From positions 17,427,001 through 17,491,000 of the forward strand of contig NC_056409.1 in NCBI RefSeq assembly GCF_905147365.1: a stretch of 64,000 bases of DNA, read 5' to 3'. The notes under the pieces are model-generated. The model was not told where the DNA came from, did no database searches, and worked only from the letters and a program-made list of their open reading frames with translations. This document shows, in pieces, positions 53,037-63,817 of the stretch (positions within the stretch are counted from its first letter, which is position 1; the number at the start of each line of letters is the position of its first letter). The position numbers were made by a program, and so were the translations under genes. This DNA is from Aricia agestis (Eukaryota; Arthropoda; Insecta; Lepidoptera; Lycaenidae).

Positions 53037-53320
53037 GGGCCTGTTTCACCACATTCTGATAAGTGCCAGATAGGTTATCCACCACTTAACTTGACAGATA
53101 GAGAGCTGGTTTCACCATTTTCTGATAGAGTGCCGAATAGGCTATTCACAACTTTTTTGACAGATTCTCCATACTTCATAATATTCTGTTAAGTAAAGTG
53201 GTGGATAGCCTATTTGCCACCTATCAGGAAGTGGTGAAACAGTCCCGGAGTATGGAGAATCTGTCAAAAGGTTGTGGATAGCCTATCCGGCACTTTATCA
53301 AGAAGTGGTGAAACAGGCCC
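53037..53320. mobile_element. MITE nested in a MITE of the same family
   Basis: The outer element begins GGGCCTGTTTCACCACATTC and ends GTGGTGAAACAGGCCC before TTA. At about 53104-53244 a second copy is embedded (GCTGGTTTCACCATTTTCTG to AGGAAGTGGTGAAACAGTCC). Both contain GACAGAT-TCTCCATAC and GTGGATAGCCTAT blocks. The family is that of 28507. Confidence 0.75.
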
Positions 53321-54085
53321 TTATTCTCGTAGAAATTCGGCGGTAAAAGAACTGTGAACTAGATGTGTAGCACAGAAATGGAGCCACGTTACGGGTAAAA
53401 ATTAGCAGCCTCAATTTCGCGAAGGCGAGTAAAATCAAGCAATTAAAACTGCGTAGTGGTGTAGCATTTGAATATAATTACGGAATTACGTGTTAAAATT
53501 TGAGTTTTTCACATCTTTCTAAGCCATGGTGATTTTAAAAAAATGGCTTAATAGGGTTCCTAAATTTTAAAGCATAATAATTCTTGCCATCTTCGAAAGA
53601 AATGACAAGATTCAGAACTAATTAATAATTATTGTCATTTATGCTATCTCTATTATGCTCTAGAGTCTAAAGTCTAAACCTAGATACTCAATGTAACTCT
53701 ACCTTGGCCTAATTTTAGTTTTTGAGGACGTAACGAACTAATGACTGCGCCAAGACTTTAGTTTATTTTTCCCATGACTGATGGACATAACGAATTTCAA
53801 GCTGTTACAACATTCATTACAAACTGTTTCAGTGTTGAAAATATCTCGTTATTCTCAATTGTTAAAAATATAAGTGAAAAAGTAAGTTAGTACCTACAGC
53901 AAAGTTGAGACTTGAGTAAGAGTACGATCGATCGATCAATCGATTTAAATGTTATCTTGTGGTTTTTAACGACAATTAAATCTGTAGAATACAATTTTTG
54001 GCGTTTAAATATTTCGGAGCATCGAATTAAAATGAAAACGCTTGCAAAGTTTTGAAACTGGTGGATCAAGAGTCTTATAGACAAA
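53321..54085. other. Intron sequence, nothing recognised
   Basis: AT-rich; (GATC)n-like run at 53925-53942. Confidence 0.4.
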
Positions 54086-54414
54086 CGTGGGAGAGCCATG
54101 CTTCGGCACGAATGGGCCGGCTTGACCGGAGAAATACCACGTTCTCACAGAAAACCGGCGTGAAACAGCGCTTGCGCTGTATTTCGCCGAGTGAGTGAGT
54201 TTACCGGAGGCCCAATCCCCTACCCTATTCCCTTCCCTACCCTCCCCTATCCCCTTTCCTTCCCATCCCTACCCTCCCCTATTACTCTATTCCTTCTTAA
54301 AAGGCCGGCAACGCACCTGCAGCCCTTCTAATGCTGCGAGTGTCCCTGAGCGACGGAAGTTGCTTTCCATCAGGTGACCCGTTTGCTCGTTTGCCCCCTT
54401 ATTTCATAAAAAAA
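54086..54414 (+). mobile_element. A-tailed SINE-like retroposon, copy c
   Basis: Full-length + strand copy: GTGGGAGAGCCATGCTTCGG head, extended CCCTACCCT-rich middle, TCATAAAAAAA end. Confidence 0.85.
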
Positions 54415-54536
54415 CGACAAAGAGTTTTGTATCATAGCTAAGAAATGAGCACACAACAGCAAAAATCTTATAGGAATGTAGGAATACTATGTGAACATTA
54501 CATAAATTATTTTATTTTAATAATGGGCCAAGTTCC

Positions 54537-54800
54537 GTACCAGTATAGAGTAAAAGTAACTTATATGGAAGCCCCCCTTAAATATTAACTTTATTTTATT
54601 TTTAGTATTTGTTGTTATAGCGGCAACGTGGCGGCAACAGATATAATTATACACAATCTGTGAAAATTTCAGAAGTCTAGCTATAGCGGTTCTTGAGATA
54701 CACCCTGATGATATACAGACGAACAGACGGATAGACGGACAGACATCGAAGTCTTTGTAATAGGGTCCCGTTTTTACCCTTTCGGTACGGAACCCTAAAA
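54537..54800 (-). repeat. GGGTTCCGTACC repeat, inverted fragment
   Basis: On the - strand starts AGGGTTCCGTACCGAAAGGG and includes CGGGACCCTATTACAAAGAC, ATCTCAAGAACCGCTATAGC and TTGCCGCTATAACAACAAAT. It forms an inverted pair with 55072-55645. Common in lepidopteran genomes; class not known to me. Confidence 0.6.
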
Positions 54801-55071
54801 ACTAAAACTGTAAACTACAACAGTCCTACACGTTAAAGTTCGGCAACATACCTACTACGAAGAAAATCATAAAGAATATATTCGTATGTAAACGCGCAAA
54901 TGGAAACATCATTCCTGTCACATCGCCACATCGGCCCGTGTCGGCCCGCCATTCTGTAATGGGTCACGTCAGTGGCACTGGCGGCTGTGTTTTGAATATT
55001 TCGCTCAATAATAAAATATGATTCTCTAGAGGCTTTCTTTCGACAGACACGTTGTATATTTTGGTTTTTAG

Positions 55072-55645
55072 GGTTCCGTACCCAAAGGGTGAAAACGGGA
55101 CCCTATTCATGAGACTTCACGATTCACGACGATGTCTGTCTGTCTCCAGGCTGTATCTCAAGAACCGCTAAAGCTAGAGTTCCGAATTAATACAGATTGT
55201 GTAGGTACTTATATCTGTTGCCGCTATAACAACAAATACTATAAACAAAATAAAATTAATATTTAAAGGGGAGCCCCCTTTAAATATTAATTTTATTTTG
55301 CTTTGCAATCAACCATACCTACAATAAACTTGATTTTTTTGGCCTTTTTTGCTCTATATCAATAATGGTAACAGGTAGGCACTTGATATTTTCACAAAGG
55401 CCTTAACTATATGTCTATAAAAATAAATAAATAAAAATTCTTTATTTCAGCAAAAACATACAAAATTTCTAAAAAAAAACATTACAGTGTCAGTTATTGC
55501 TCTCTCAATATTTAAGAATAATATTAAAATAAAATAAAAATTAAGTGGGGCTCCCATAAAAAAACACAATTTTTGGTCTATGTTTGCTCTTTAACAGTAC
55601 GGAACCCTTTGTGCGCGAGTCCGACTCGCACTTGGCCGATTTGTA
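55072..55645 (+). repeat. GGGTTCCGTACC repeat, longer copy
   Basis: Starts AGGGTTCCGTACCCAAAGGG and ends near GTACGGAACCC with GCGCGAGTCCGACTCGCACT then TGGCCG. The ends are inverted (GGGTTCCGTAC/GTACGGAACCC). An A/T-rich stretch at 55290-55540 may be an insertion. Confidence 0.6.
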
Positions 55646-55980
55646 TAACTTAAAGTAAGCGTGAGTTACGGATGGAACCATTTGTCTCTTCTTTCTAAAT
55701 AGGGTTGTATGAGATGCCTAGAAAAATAAGTTTTATGGTATGTAATGTATTATTTTGCGTGATGTTGCTCTAAAAGGAATAGTAGTTCTATTGTATATCC
55801 ATACGAATTGTGATAAACTTGTCCAATTGAAAGGGAAAAGGATCATGATGGATTTCAACTACTCGTACTTACTACTTCAGAACTTACATATTTATTATCT
55901 TTCTGTTTGGTCAAAACTCTGTATAATTTAGTTTATTTTAACCTGTTTACTTATTTTTACTTTTTTTTTCTATCAACAAG

Positions 55981-56145
55981 GCAGCACAGAGACGTCGCTG
56001 GGCGGGGTGTCAGACCCGGTTGTGCTGAACAACGGTTCCCTGCGCATAGAGTCAGCACGCGCGGAGCACTCGGGGAAGTACAGGTGTCGCGCTGAGAACG
56101 GAGTGGCGCCGGCCTTGTCCAAGACGCTCAATATACATGTTAATG
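55981..56145 (+). CDS. Dscam-like: Dscam-like exon: Ig8, second half
   Basis: Encodes STETSLGGVSDPVVLNNGSL to NIHVN. F-strand motif EHSGKYRCRAENGVAPALSK. Acceptor TTTTTTTTTCTATCAACAAG, donor AATG|GTGAGT. Phase 1 in, phase 1 out. Confidence 0.92.
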
Positions 56146-56555
56146 GTGAGTTCTTACCTATGCATCATGGTTTGATGGCGTTAAAAAGAGAGTGAACTAA
56201 CGAAATGTTAAAGTTGTCGATTTAATAGGGTGAATAAAAACACGGCCTAAGCGTTATTGTGAAAACGTCAACCTTTTCTTAATACGAATAAAATTTTAAA
56301 ATAAATATTGGCCTGGTTGTTATTGGCGCAAATTAAATGTCTTTTGTGACCCGTTGGTCACAAAAAACTGCACAAAACAGAGAATTGACGTAGATTGAAT
56401 CAAAGTCCCGAAGCCTATTAATTACTTGCTAAAGGTTTCGCTGTCTCTAATGACTAATCTATGTTCTAACGTGGAACTTAACGTATGGTTGTGAATAATA
56501 AGTATAAATTTAGTAATTCCAAAATTTAGTTTCCCATTTTTTTTGTTTACCTTAG
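56146..56555. other. Short intron between Ig8 and Ig9
   Basis: 410 bp, AT-rich, good pyrimidine tract at its end. No insertions recognised. Confidence 0.5.
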
Positions 56556-56700
56556 AACCAGCCCGTTTTGAGACGCCCTCGGTGAACATATCGGCGAAGC
56601 TGGGTGACACGGTGCGGCTGGCGTGCGTCGCGCGAGGGGACACGCCGCTGTCCATGTCGTGGAGTCACTCAGGACGTGTACTACCCAATTCTGACTACAG
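56556..56700 (+). CDS. Dscam-like: Dscam-like exon: Ig9, first half
   Basis: Encodes PARFETPSVNISAKLGDTVR to LPNSDY. B-strand Cys in RLACVARGDTPL; core Trp in MSWSHSG. Acceptor TTTTTTTTGTTTACCTTAG, donor ACAG|GTAAGG. Phase 1 in, phase 2 out. Confidence 0.92.
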
Positions 56701-56774
56701 GTAAGGCGATATTGAGATTAATTTCAAGTAAAGAACGTGAATTGTGAGAAACTACAGGTATCGGGACATACCAA

Positions 56775-57321
56775 AAAATACGTGTGGCACTCGGCTGCCG
56801 CCGCGCTCGCTGCCGCGATAAAGCTATTGCTTGCACGTTTTATCAACTTATGCAATTATAATTCGCATATGTCTAATCTCACGCACACAAACATTGTGCC
56901 GAAGTCTGGCCGCTTTGCCGGTCGGAGTGGGGTGTGTTTTTTAGGTTTTTTTTTTTTAATGAAATAAAAAAACGAGCAAACGGGTCACCTGATGGAAAGC
57001 AACTTCCGTCGCCCATAGACACTCGCAGCATCAGAAGAGCTGCAGGTGCGTTGCCGGGAACGGGATTGCCGGGGATGGGAAGGAAAGGGAAGGGAATAGG
57101 GTAGGGGATTGGGCCTCCGGTAAACTCACTCACTCGGCGAAACACAGCGCAAGCGCTGTTTTACACCGGTTTTCTGTGAGAACGTGGTATTTCTCCGGTC
57201 GAGCCGGCCCATTCGTGCCGAAGCATGGCTCTCCCACGTACACACGTTCTTCGTTACGGAATTACTTGATTCGGTTACCGTGCTCAAAGCCCGCGATAGA
57301 AGTTATGCAATAGCTTAAGAG
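56775..57321. repeat. Inverted-repeat element copy 2, split by a SINE-like insertion
   Basis: Left part 56775-56945 and right part 57240-57321 match 36508-36733 in order (CCGCGATAAAGCTATTGC, GCCGAAGTCTG; CGTTACGGAATTACTTGAT, CCCGCGATAGAAGTTATGCA). Copy 1 has no insertion at the same place, so the SINE-like element came later. Confidence 0.65.
56946..57239 (-). mobile_element. A-tailed SINE-like retroposon, copy d
   Basis: Same family as 34328. Poly(T) at 56946-56957 and head end at 57239. The pyrimidine-rich middle is much shorter than in other copies. Confidence 0.85.
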
Positions 57322-57771
57322 GAGTCCACACCGCCCTTTTTTTATACAAACGTTGTCCCCTGTTTCCTCCCTGGATAATGCTAGTAGAGTTATAATTTTT
57401 TTCCTGAATATCTACGGCCACTAATACAATGTCCCTATGTTTTCTTTTTTTCATAATTTAATTATTAAATAAGATATGAACGTTCAAAAACCCAAAAAAA
57501 AATGGCCAGATTTTCCGCTGTGTTCAAACATCCAGAAAACAGATTTAGCTAGATTTTACAAAAAAAACATAGGAACATAGCTCAAGCCTTTCTTTAATCT
57601 TTAATGAAAAAAATACTTAAATCGGGTAAGTTTTGGAGAAGGAATCAGGGGACAACGAATCGTTGATTTTCTGCAGTTGTCTCTATCGCGTTCTGCGGTA
57701 TAGGCTTGAGGTAAGGGAGACAGCTATAGTTATTACACGTACTTTTTTTCATTTCTCTAGCCCCTGGTGTA
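57322..57771. other. Intron sequence, nothing recognised
   Basis: AT-rich; no family assigned. Confidence 0.4.
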
Positions 57772-58275
57772 TCTATATACTATATACGTGAGAGAAAAAC
57801 TTTGTAACCCTTTTTACGAAAAATGGGGAAACGTAGGTGCATGAAATTTCGCACAGTTATAGTTTATATGATGAAGGAGTGCATCGAGCTAATATTATTT
57901 TAAATTATGCTTTTATCATAATTATATATTTTTAACAAATAAAACGTTACACACACTACGACACTACTACTAGGAAAAATGACAGATTTTTGAGTGACAA
58001 GCCTATCCATACAAATTATACACTTTTATTTTTGGTTGAAGTCTGTTGACAACAAGTTGACAAATTGAAAATGGATTATTGTTTTTTTTATTTAATTTTA
58101 GATACTATTAGACAATGCTTAAACGGCCAGTCTGAGATCAGCTGAGTCCCAGAGACAAGAATTGAAAAAAACTATGATGAAGTCAATATTTTATTAATAT
58201 TTTTTACAAAATATAGGTAGCAGTCCTGATGTCGTTGCAAGTAAGGTCGAATTTCGACCATTGGGCGATCTCTAG
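57772..58275 (+). mobile_element. Helitron-like element, GGTCGAATTTCGACC hairpin family, copy 2
   Basis: TC after A (57771) at the start, GGTCGAATTTCGACC hairpin, ATTGGGCGATCT, CTAG before T (58276). Diverged inverted partner of 49578-50065 with the same internal order of blocks. Confidence 0.8.
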
Positions 58276-58364
58276 TCCTCTTAAAAATGTTACAGGACGT
58301 TACACGTGAATAACGTGATATTGTGTGAAAGTACAGGTAAATCACGCGTAAATTATCATGAAGA

Positions 58365-58635
58365 GTGGGAGAGCCATGCTTCGGCACGAATGGGCCGGCT
58401 CGACCGGATAAATACCACGTTCTCACAGAAAACCGGCGTGAAACAGCGCTTGCGCTGTGTTTCGCCGGGTGAGTGAGTTTACCGGGGGCCCAATCCCCTA
58501 ACCCCTACCCTATTCCCTTCCCTACCCACTTGCAGCTCTTCTGATGCTGCGAGTGTCCATGGGCGATGGAAGTTGCTTTCCATCAGGTGACCCGTTTGCT
58601 CGTTTGCCCCCTTATTTCATAAAACAAAAAAAAAA
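58365..58635 (+). mobile_element. A-tailed SINE-like retroposon, copy e
   Basis: Head GTGGGAGAGCCATGCTTCGG to A-rich tail at about 58635; part of the pyrimidine-rich centre and the following segment are deleted. Confidence 0.85.
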
Positions 58636-59830
58636 GAACTGTCGGTACAACTTACGTTTTTATGGCCGCATTCAGAGACATTTAATGATTACTTTCTAGT
58701 TTCCAGTAATTTAATGAAATTGTTGACAGAAACAGCACACACTTTCTATTAAAGTCTCATTAAGTTAAGTTAAGTAATCATAAAATGCTTCCGATTATGC
58801 CGTTAGAGAAAGTATATTGTGACTTATAAGAAATCTTTAATTTGATAAAATAATCATGTCAAATTAAATTTGCATTACTATCCATTTTACTCATTTTACC
58901 AAGACAATAAACCCTAAGAAATTTAAAACCTGACAAGAAATTTAAACTAGCTAAGTATGAAAAGGGAATTTAAAAGAATTCGCAAGCGATTGTTCTCTTC
59001 AACGGATTCTTGAATGCTAAAGTATCGGTGACGTGACCAAGATTGTCTGGCGGAGTTCTGGACTATTATTTATTCACTGCACACCAACTTGTAAAGTCGG
59101 AGTTATATCCCCACTACCCGCTCTCGAAATACAGACGACAGAGGTATTTTAGATAGAGTTAGCCATTGACTCGGTGTCCTGTGCGCAATGTATTGGAAAG
59201 TTAAAAGTAGGTATTTAATTTTTATCCATTACTACTTAATAAAAATATTAATACAGCAACTGGCCTGCTGTACTTATTTGTTCGTCTTGTGTATTTTCAT
59301 TGATTAAGAAAAACATTGCAAAGTTAGTATCTGAGTAAATATTTTTGGTATATAGTAGTTTAGTATGTAGGAGGATCCCCCGTAATGCAAAGAATTTACA
59401 ATTGAACTTATTAGGTATGTGCTAAGACTAGACGTACTTCAATATGGTACTTGATAAACATCAAAAATATGTAAAAGAAACCTTTAAAAAAATTTCGAAG
59501 TATTGTACTTAAGGCTCCCACACAAAACTGCGAATTCGCATCGCGTTGCAAATATCTGCGACAAAACTCATACTAAAAATGGCATTGCAATACGAATTCT
59601 CACGAATTCGCAGTTATATGTGGCAGCCCGCAATCCTCGCCTCAAAAGATTACCCATTTCTCGGAATACACGGCGTGTAGGCATTGTATGCTACACTAAC
59701 AAAACATTGTCTCATATAAAGTTCAAGTGAAGCAACGCTTTGTCTTCTTTGATCCCCATTTACCATTTAACTAAGAATTGATGTTATGCTACGTAATATT
59801 ATGTTAAACGTTTTAAGTTAGGTATCTATA
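58636..59830. other. Intron sequence, mostly unassigned
   Basis: AT-rich. 59510-59640 has partly inverted GAATTCGCAG/CTGCGAATTC words and may be a small MITE. No exon seen. Confidence 0.4.
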
Positions 59831-60132
59831 CAGGGTGCAATTAAACCTACCTGCCAAATTTTTTTTGGGGCTTAGGTATCATTAGGTGAGTTCATTAAAC
59901 CACAAAAAATAGGGTGTTAATTTTTTTACAATATTACAATAACATATTTTATCCCAAAAAAAATCGATGCACAATGGTCACTTCATAAGTTCACAATAAT
60001 TACGATATTGCGAGTCCCGCTACTCCATCGCGCGCGATATCCAATCGGAAGACCGGTTATGCGTACGGGTAAAGCGGGTGTGACGCGCGGGGTGGGAGGC
60101 GGGAGGCCCGCCGGTCGCCAGCGACCGTTTAG

Positions 60133-60553
60133 CAGCGTTGCTAGAATGTTACTTTTGTAACATTTTACGTTACTTTTGACCCTTGCATGTTACATTCATG
60201 TGACATGACTACAGATGTTACTTTTACGTTACTTTTGGTAATTGAAAAAAAAGATGTTTGAAACCAAAAATGCGAAAACGAAACACACTTAGTTTTATTG
60301 AGTTTTGTCGTTACACCTGACAATGCTTTGAATGAACGTGGCGAAAAAAGCAACTAACGCTGCCATCATACAAAAACAAATTTTTGACAGTTCTCCTTTA
60401 TCAGCAGCAGTAGTATGTTTTCGTGCATTGTGGATACACCCCCCCGGCATTTAAAATATTATATAAGTAATACGAAATGTTACTTTTCCCCTCAAAATGT
60501 TACTTTTCGCATGACAATAAGTAACTTTCGAACATACAGCTCTGGCAACACTG
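60133..60553. mobile_element. hAT-like MITE, 421 bp, exact 8-bp duplication
   Basis: Terminal repeats CAGCGTTGC and GCAACACTG; CCGTTTAG occurs at both borders (60125-60132 and 60554-60561). An 8-bp duplication and CAGYGTTGC ends are typical of hAT elements. The interior repeats a TGTTACTTTT word. No transposase. Confidence 0.9.
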
Positions 60554-61303
60554 CCGTTTAGTGCCACGCGCGTAGTTGTATAGCTAACACGTTTTGTTTG
60601 TCACGGCCCCCGCGCTTTAATTAGTGTCTGTTACAATGTATCCTAACCACGATCGAGTGTTATGAAATGTGGAGGTGCTACATTTTGAGTGGCAAAAGTT
60701 TACGCGGAACCCTGAGACTGTACGAGCAAGAAAGCCTTCCTCATCTTCGTAACAGCTGATTGATGATTCTCGAATGCAGCAGCTGTACCCTGAATTTGTA
60801 TCGCGAAATAATCAAAGACTCGGATTATGGACAGTTCGCTCTTCGCAACACCTGCACACGCCTAGCCAGCCTCGAAGACATGCCTCTGACGAGGTTAAAA
60901 GTGACAAAGTTGTGCTTAACAAACTTTTAAAGTCTTAAAGACAATGTGCAAAACGCGCTAGATTCTGCTTAGAGCAAGGCGGATTGCAGTTTGAACTATG
61001 TTAAGTGTAGACAAGATGGAAGTAGATAAGATTTAGAGGTGGGTTATTTTGATTTTTAATTAGTTGTACTGTGTACATAAGTTAATTGAATTTTTTAAAT
61101 ACGCGTAAATGCAAGGTTTAGATTTATTATGAATTTCTAAAGTGCTTATTTTTCGTAATTAGAAAGTTGTAATTTTCCATTCTATTGATGTGTACCAATT
61201 AATTTTATGTTAAACATACCGGTCTACGTCCTTTATATTTGACGGTCCTAAGTCTGTCAAAGTATGAAGAGAAAATTCGCAACTTATGATAATAACAAGA
61301 ATG

Positions 61304-61471
61304 CAGTGACGGATTAATCAAATTAAGCAATTGCCTAGGGCATCACGTCTGAGGGGGCACCAGAAGAGTAAAGGTTCAAATACCGATTCGGATACGGATC
61401 GAGTCGGTCGAGATACGGATAGGGGGGCCCACATGCATGGATTGCTTAGGGCATCAAGTAGTCCGTCACTG
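61304..61471. mobile_element. hAT-like MITE, 168 bp, exact 8-bp duplication
   Basis: Ends CAGTGACGGA and TCCGTCACTG; CAAGAATG at both borders (61296-61303 and 61472-61479). TAGGGCATCA occurs in direct orientation near both ends. No coding capacity. Confidence 0.9.
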
Positions 61472-61919
61472 CAAGAATGTCAATGGAAGAGCGGGCCGGG
61501 GCCATGCCGCGCATGTGTCCATGTTTTGTGGTGTTTGGTAGGCTAACTTTCGGAGGCTATTTCTCAAAATTTTAGTACTGAGTGATTGTAAAAGAAGAAA
61601 TACGTGTATTTTTATTTTTAACAAGGATTAATATATCCAAATTTGGCAGGAAGGTTAAATTGCACCCTGTATAACGTTAACGAGAAAATCTTTTCTAGAT
61701 GAGTGAAACTAAAGTGTGGATGCCATGTACATAAGTATTTATTTTATTTTTTTCACAATTCGCCATAATGATAGACCCTTAGCATCCCAGTATTCCTAGA
61801 TATATTCCTACTTGAGTATAGTTTCGTATAGTATAGTTCTCAAATCGTCACAATAATTATTATAAAACGTAGGTATTTCAGCTGTTTATTTCTCCCTGTA
61901 ACTCTCTATCTCTCGCCAG

Positions 61920-62068
61920 GATGAGCATATCGGAGACTCGCAGCGCGGAGGGTTTGCGCAGCGAGCTGGTGATAGAGCGCGCGGACCGCCGCGACTCGGG
62001 CGTGTACCGCTGTCAGGCATCCAACCCCTACGGACGGTCGGATCACTTCGTGCATCTCGGTGTGCAAG
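61920..62068 (+). CDS. Dscam-like: Dscam-like exon: Ig9, second half
   Basis: Encodes MSISETRSAEGLRSELVIER to FVHLGVQ. F-strand motif RRDSGVYRCQASNPYG. Acceptor CTCTCTATCTCTCGCCAG, donor CAAG|GTATGT. Phase 2 in (AG+G gives Arg), phase 1 out. The preceding intron is 5.2 kb and full of transposons. Confidence 0.92.
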
Positions 62069-63236
62069 GTATGTGCTGATACTCAGTACAGTATCCATTT
62101 GTTACTGCAGCGCTGGACACTGTACAGTTTTCTTTATTTTATAAGTAAAATATTACAATCTTCAAAAAAGCATCATCATCAATCTATCGCCGCACACTCC
62201 TTAACGTATTTTGTACTGAACAGCATTAGATTCAGGCACTGGATGTCAATACTTTCTTGCTGGATATCAGGACTTTCATCACGGAGCTCATACAAAGAGG
62301 AGCTGGCCTAAGCAACTGTGCACTGTGATTTTCAACTAGGTCCTGACGTCATCACTGTGGGCGGGGCTTAAGTCAGTACACTTTCAGCGTTTGTCAGGTG
62401 CACACGTAACGAGACTCCCAATAAATTGGTGTTTTCTGCGTATTTAACAAGGGAAGGATGAAGTATTGTGTTTTACACTGTCGAAAACACTCAAACAGAC
62501 GTTCTGATAATATATATACATTTTCTTTTGGTATTATTTTTCAATCGTCGGATATGTTATGACATGAGGTTCTTATAGGGGTAAATAATATACACATAAC
62601 ACATTATAAAGTTACTTATTTAGTACTCAGGTAAAATCTATCTGGTAAATCAGCCCTTACATTGAAAGTAAACATTGAAAGTAAACAACACTCTATACTA
62701 GTATTCTTAAATTAAATACATATCATATCATAATATTTTATTACAATTATTTTTAACCGACTTCCAAACAGTCTAGTCTAGACGTTCGGCTCTGGATATA
62801 TTTTTTATGTATGTTCAACGATTACTCCGCCGTTTATGAACCGATTTTCAAAATTTTTCTTTTGTTGTACATTGTATTGTTTCGAGTAGGTAACATGTTC
62901 ACAAAAGTGGTGGTCTGGTGATGGAAACCATAAGAAATCGAGGTGACTCCTTGATATTCAAATGGGAACATATGGTCCCAGAAAACGTTCAAAATCTTTC
63001 GATTAATAACCTTCTTGGGATTCCAATCAACACGCCCAATTAATTTCAGCCATTTTCCTCTTATTAGAGGATCTTGAGGGAATCTGTAAAACAAATGATT
63101 ATGATATATAAATATAAACCTTCCTCTAGTTTTAGAGTCAGTCTATATTATAGTAGTTATATTATATTAGCTATATTATACTATACTATATTATATTATA
63201 TTAGTTAAAATAAGATAATAATATGTCCTTTTTAGT
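62069..63236. other. Intron between Ig9 and FN3-1, nothing recognised
   Basis: AT-rich; runs of TATTATA-like sequence at 63160-63200. No exon or known transposon recognised. Confidence 0.4.
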
Positions 63237-63418
63237 CCGGCCGCACATTATCCGAATTTCTGATCACAAAAATTCGGACGCCCCGCCCCGCTCATACATT
63301 TTGACACGTCAGAAATTCTTTTAGTATGATGGGTCTACAACAAAATCTATGAACAGAGTGCGTTCCGCCGGGCGTCCGAATTTTTCTGATCAGAAATTTC
63401 GGAAAATGTGCGGCCGGG
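63237..63418. mobile_element. MITE with CCGGCCGCACAT inverted ends
   Basis: CCGGCCGCACATTATCCGAA at the left; on the right the complement TTTCGGAAAATGTGCGGCCG. TTT lies next to each border. A fragment of the same family is at 1982-2016. Confidence 0.75.
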
Positions 63419-63606
63419 TTTAAGGTGATAAATATAAAGGTCTGTCGAACTGCGGGGCATCCAACGCTATTCATTGTGATCTCTACTTGTCAGCTCTGTC
63501 TTAAAAAAATTAGACAGGCTTTTAAAATCACAACATACTATTCACCTATTTCAATCGATGATATAAAAGAACCTAGTCTCTAATCTAATCCCATTCTAAT
63601 CCCTAG

Positions 63607-63817
63607 AACCCCCCGAGCCTCCAGCGAACTTCCGCGTGCTAGACACCACATCTCGGACCATCCGTCTGGAGTGGCGGCGGCCGTACGACGGCAACTCGCC
63701 CGTGCTGGGCTACGTAGTCCAGTACAGGAAACACGACGCCACCAGCCCCGAAGCCTGGAGGGACGCTGATACACATAACGTGTCCGTGTCCGCGCACTCG
63801 CTTGATTCATATACCGA
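63607..63817 (+). CDS. Dscam-like: Dscam-like exon: start of FN3 domain 1
   Basis: Encodes PPEPPANFRVLDTTSRTIRL to AHSLDSYT. It has the FN3 signature: Pro-rich linker, core Trp in LEWRRPYDGNSPV and Tyr in GYVVQYRKHD. Acceptor CTAATCCCTAG, donor CCGA|GTAAGT. Phase 1 in, phase 2 out. The rest of the domain is beyond the window. Confidence 0.93.

Larger units (their letters stand above)
59831..61668 (+). mobile_element. TIR DNA transposon with two nested hAT-type MITEs
   Basis: Ends CAGGGTGCAATTAAACCTAC and complement (...TTAAATTGCACCCTG) with TATA at both borders (TA or TATA duplication). About 1.23 kb remains when two nested MITEs are removed. A degraded frame near 60672-60940 (QQLYPEFVSRNNQRLG and so on, with a stop) may be a transposase remnant, but I cannot assign it. 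Superfamily uncertain. Confidence 0.7.
43222..63817 (+). other. Dscam-like: Dscam-family receptor gene, Ig5 to FN3-1 (gene-level entry)
   Basis: Eleven exons (1657 coding bases, about 552 residues) encode five C2-type Ig domains followed by the start of a fibronectin III domain. Every junction keeps frame. Dscam proteins have the order nine Ig, four FN3, Ig, two FN3, membrane span. Five Ig domains directly before the first FN3 therefore correspond to Ig5-Ig9. The opening PELVYTFIEQ and the GFPID-SVKWE motif at the Ig6 split are typical of insect Dscam paralogues. Family members are homophilic adhesion receptors on neurons that control axon and dendrite self-avoidance and targeting. No tandem clusters of alternative Ig exons are seen, so this looks like one of the non-hypervariable paralogues (Dscam2/3/4-like); which one cannot be decided here. 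Exons are GC-rich against AT-rich introns. Both gene ends lie outside the window. Confidence 0.88.

Noticed and set aside
43222..63817. Clusters of mutually exclusive Ig exons as in Dscam1
   Set aside because: Each half-domain exon occurs once and introns contain only transposons, so there is no hypervariable array in this part.
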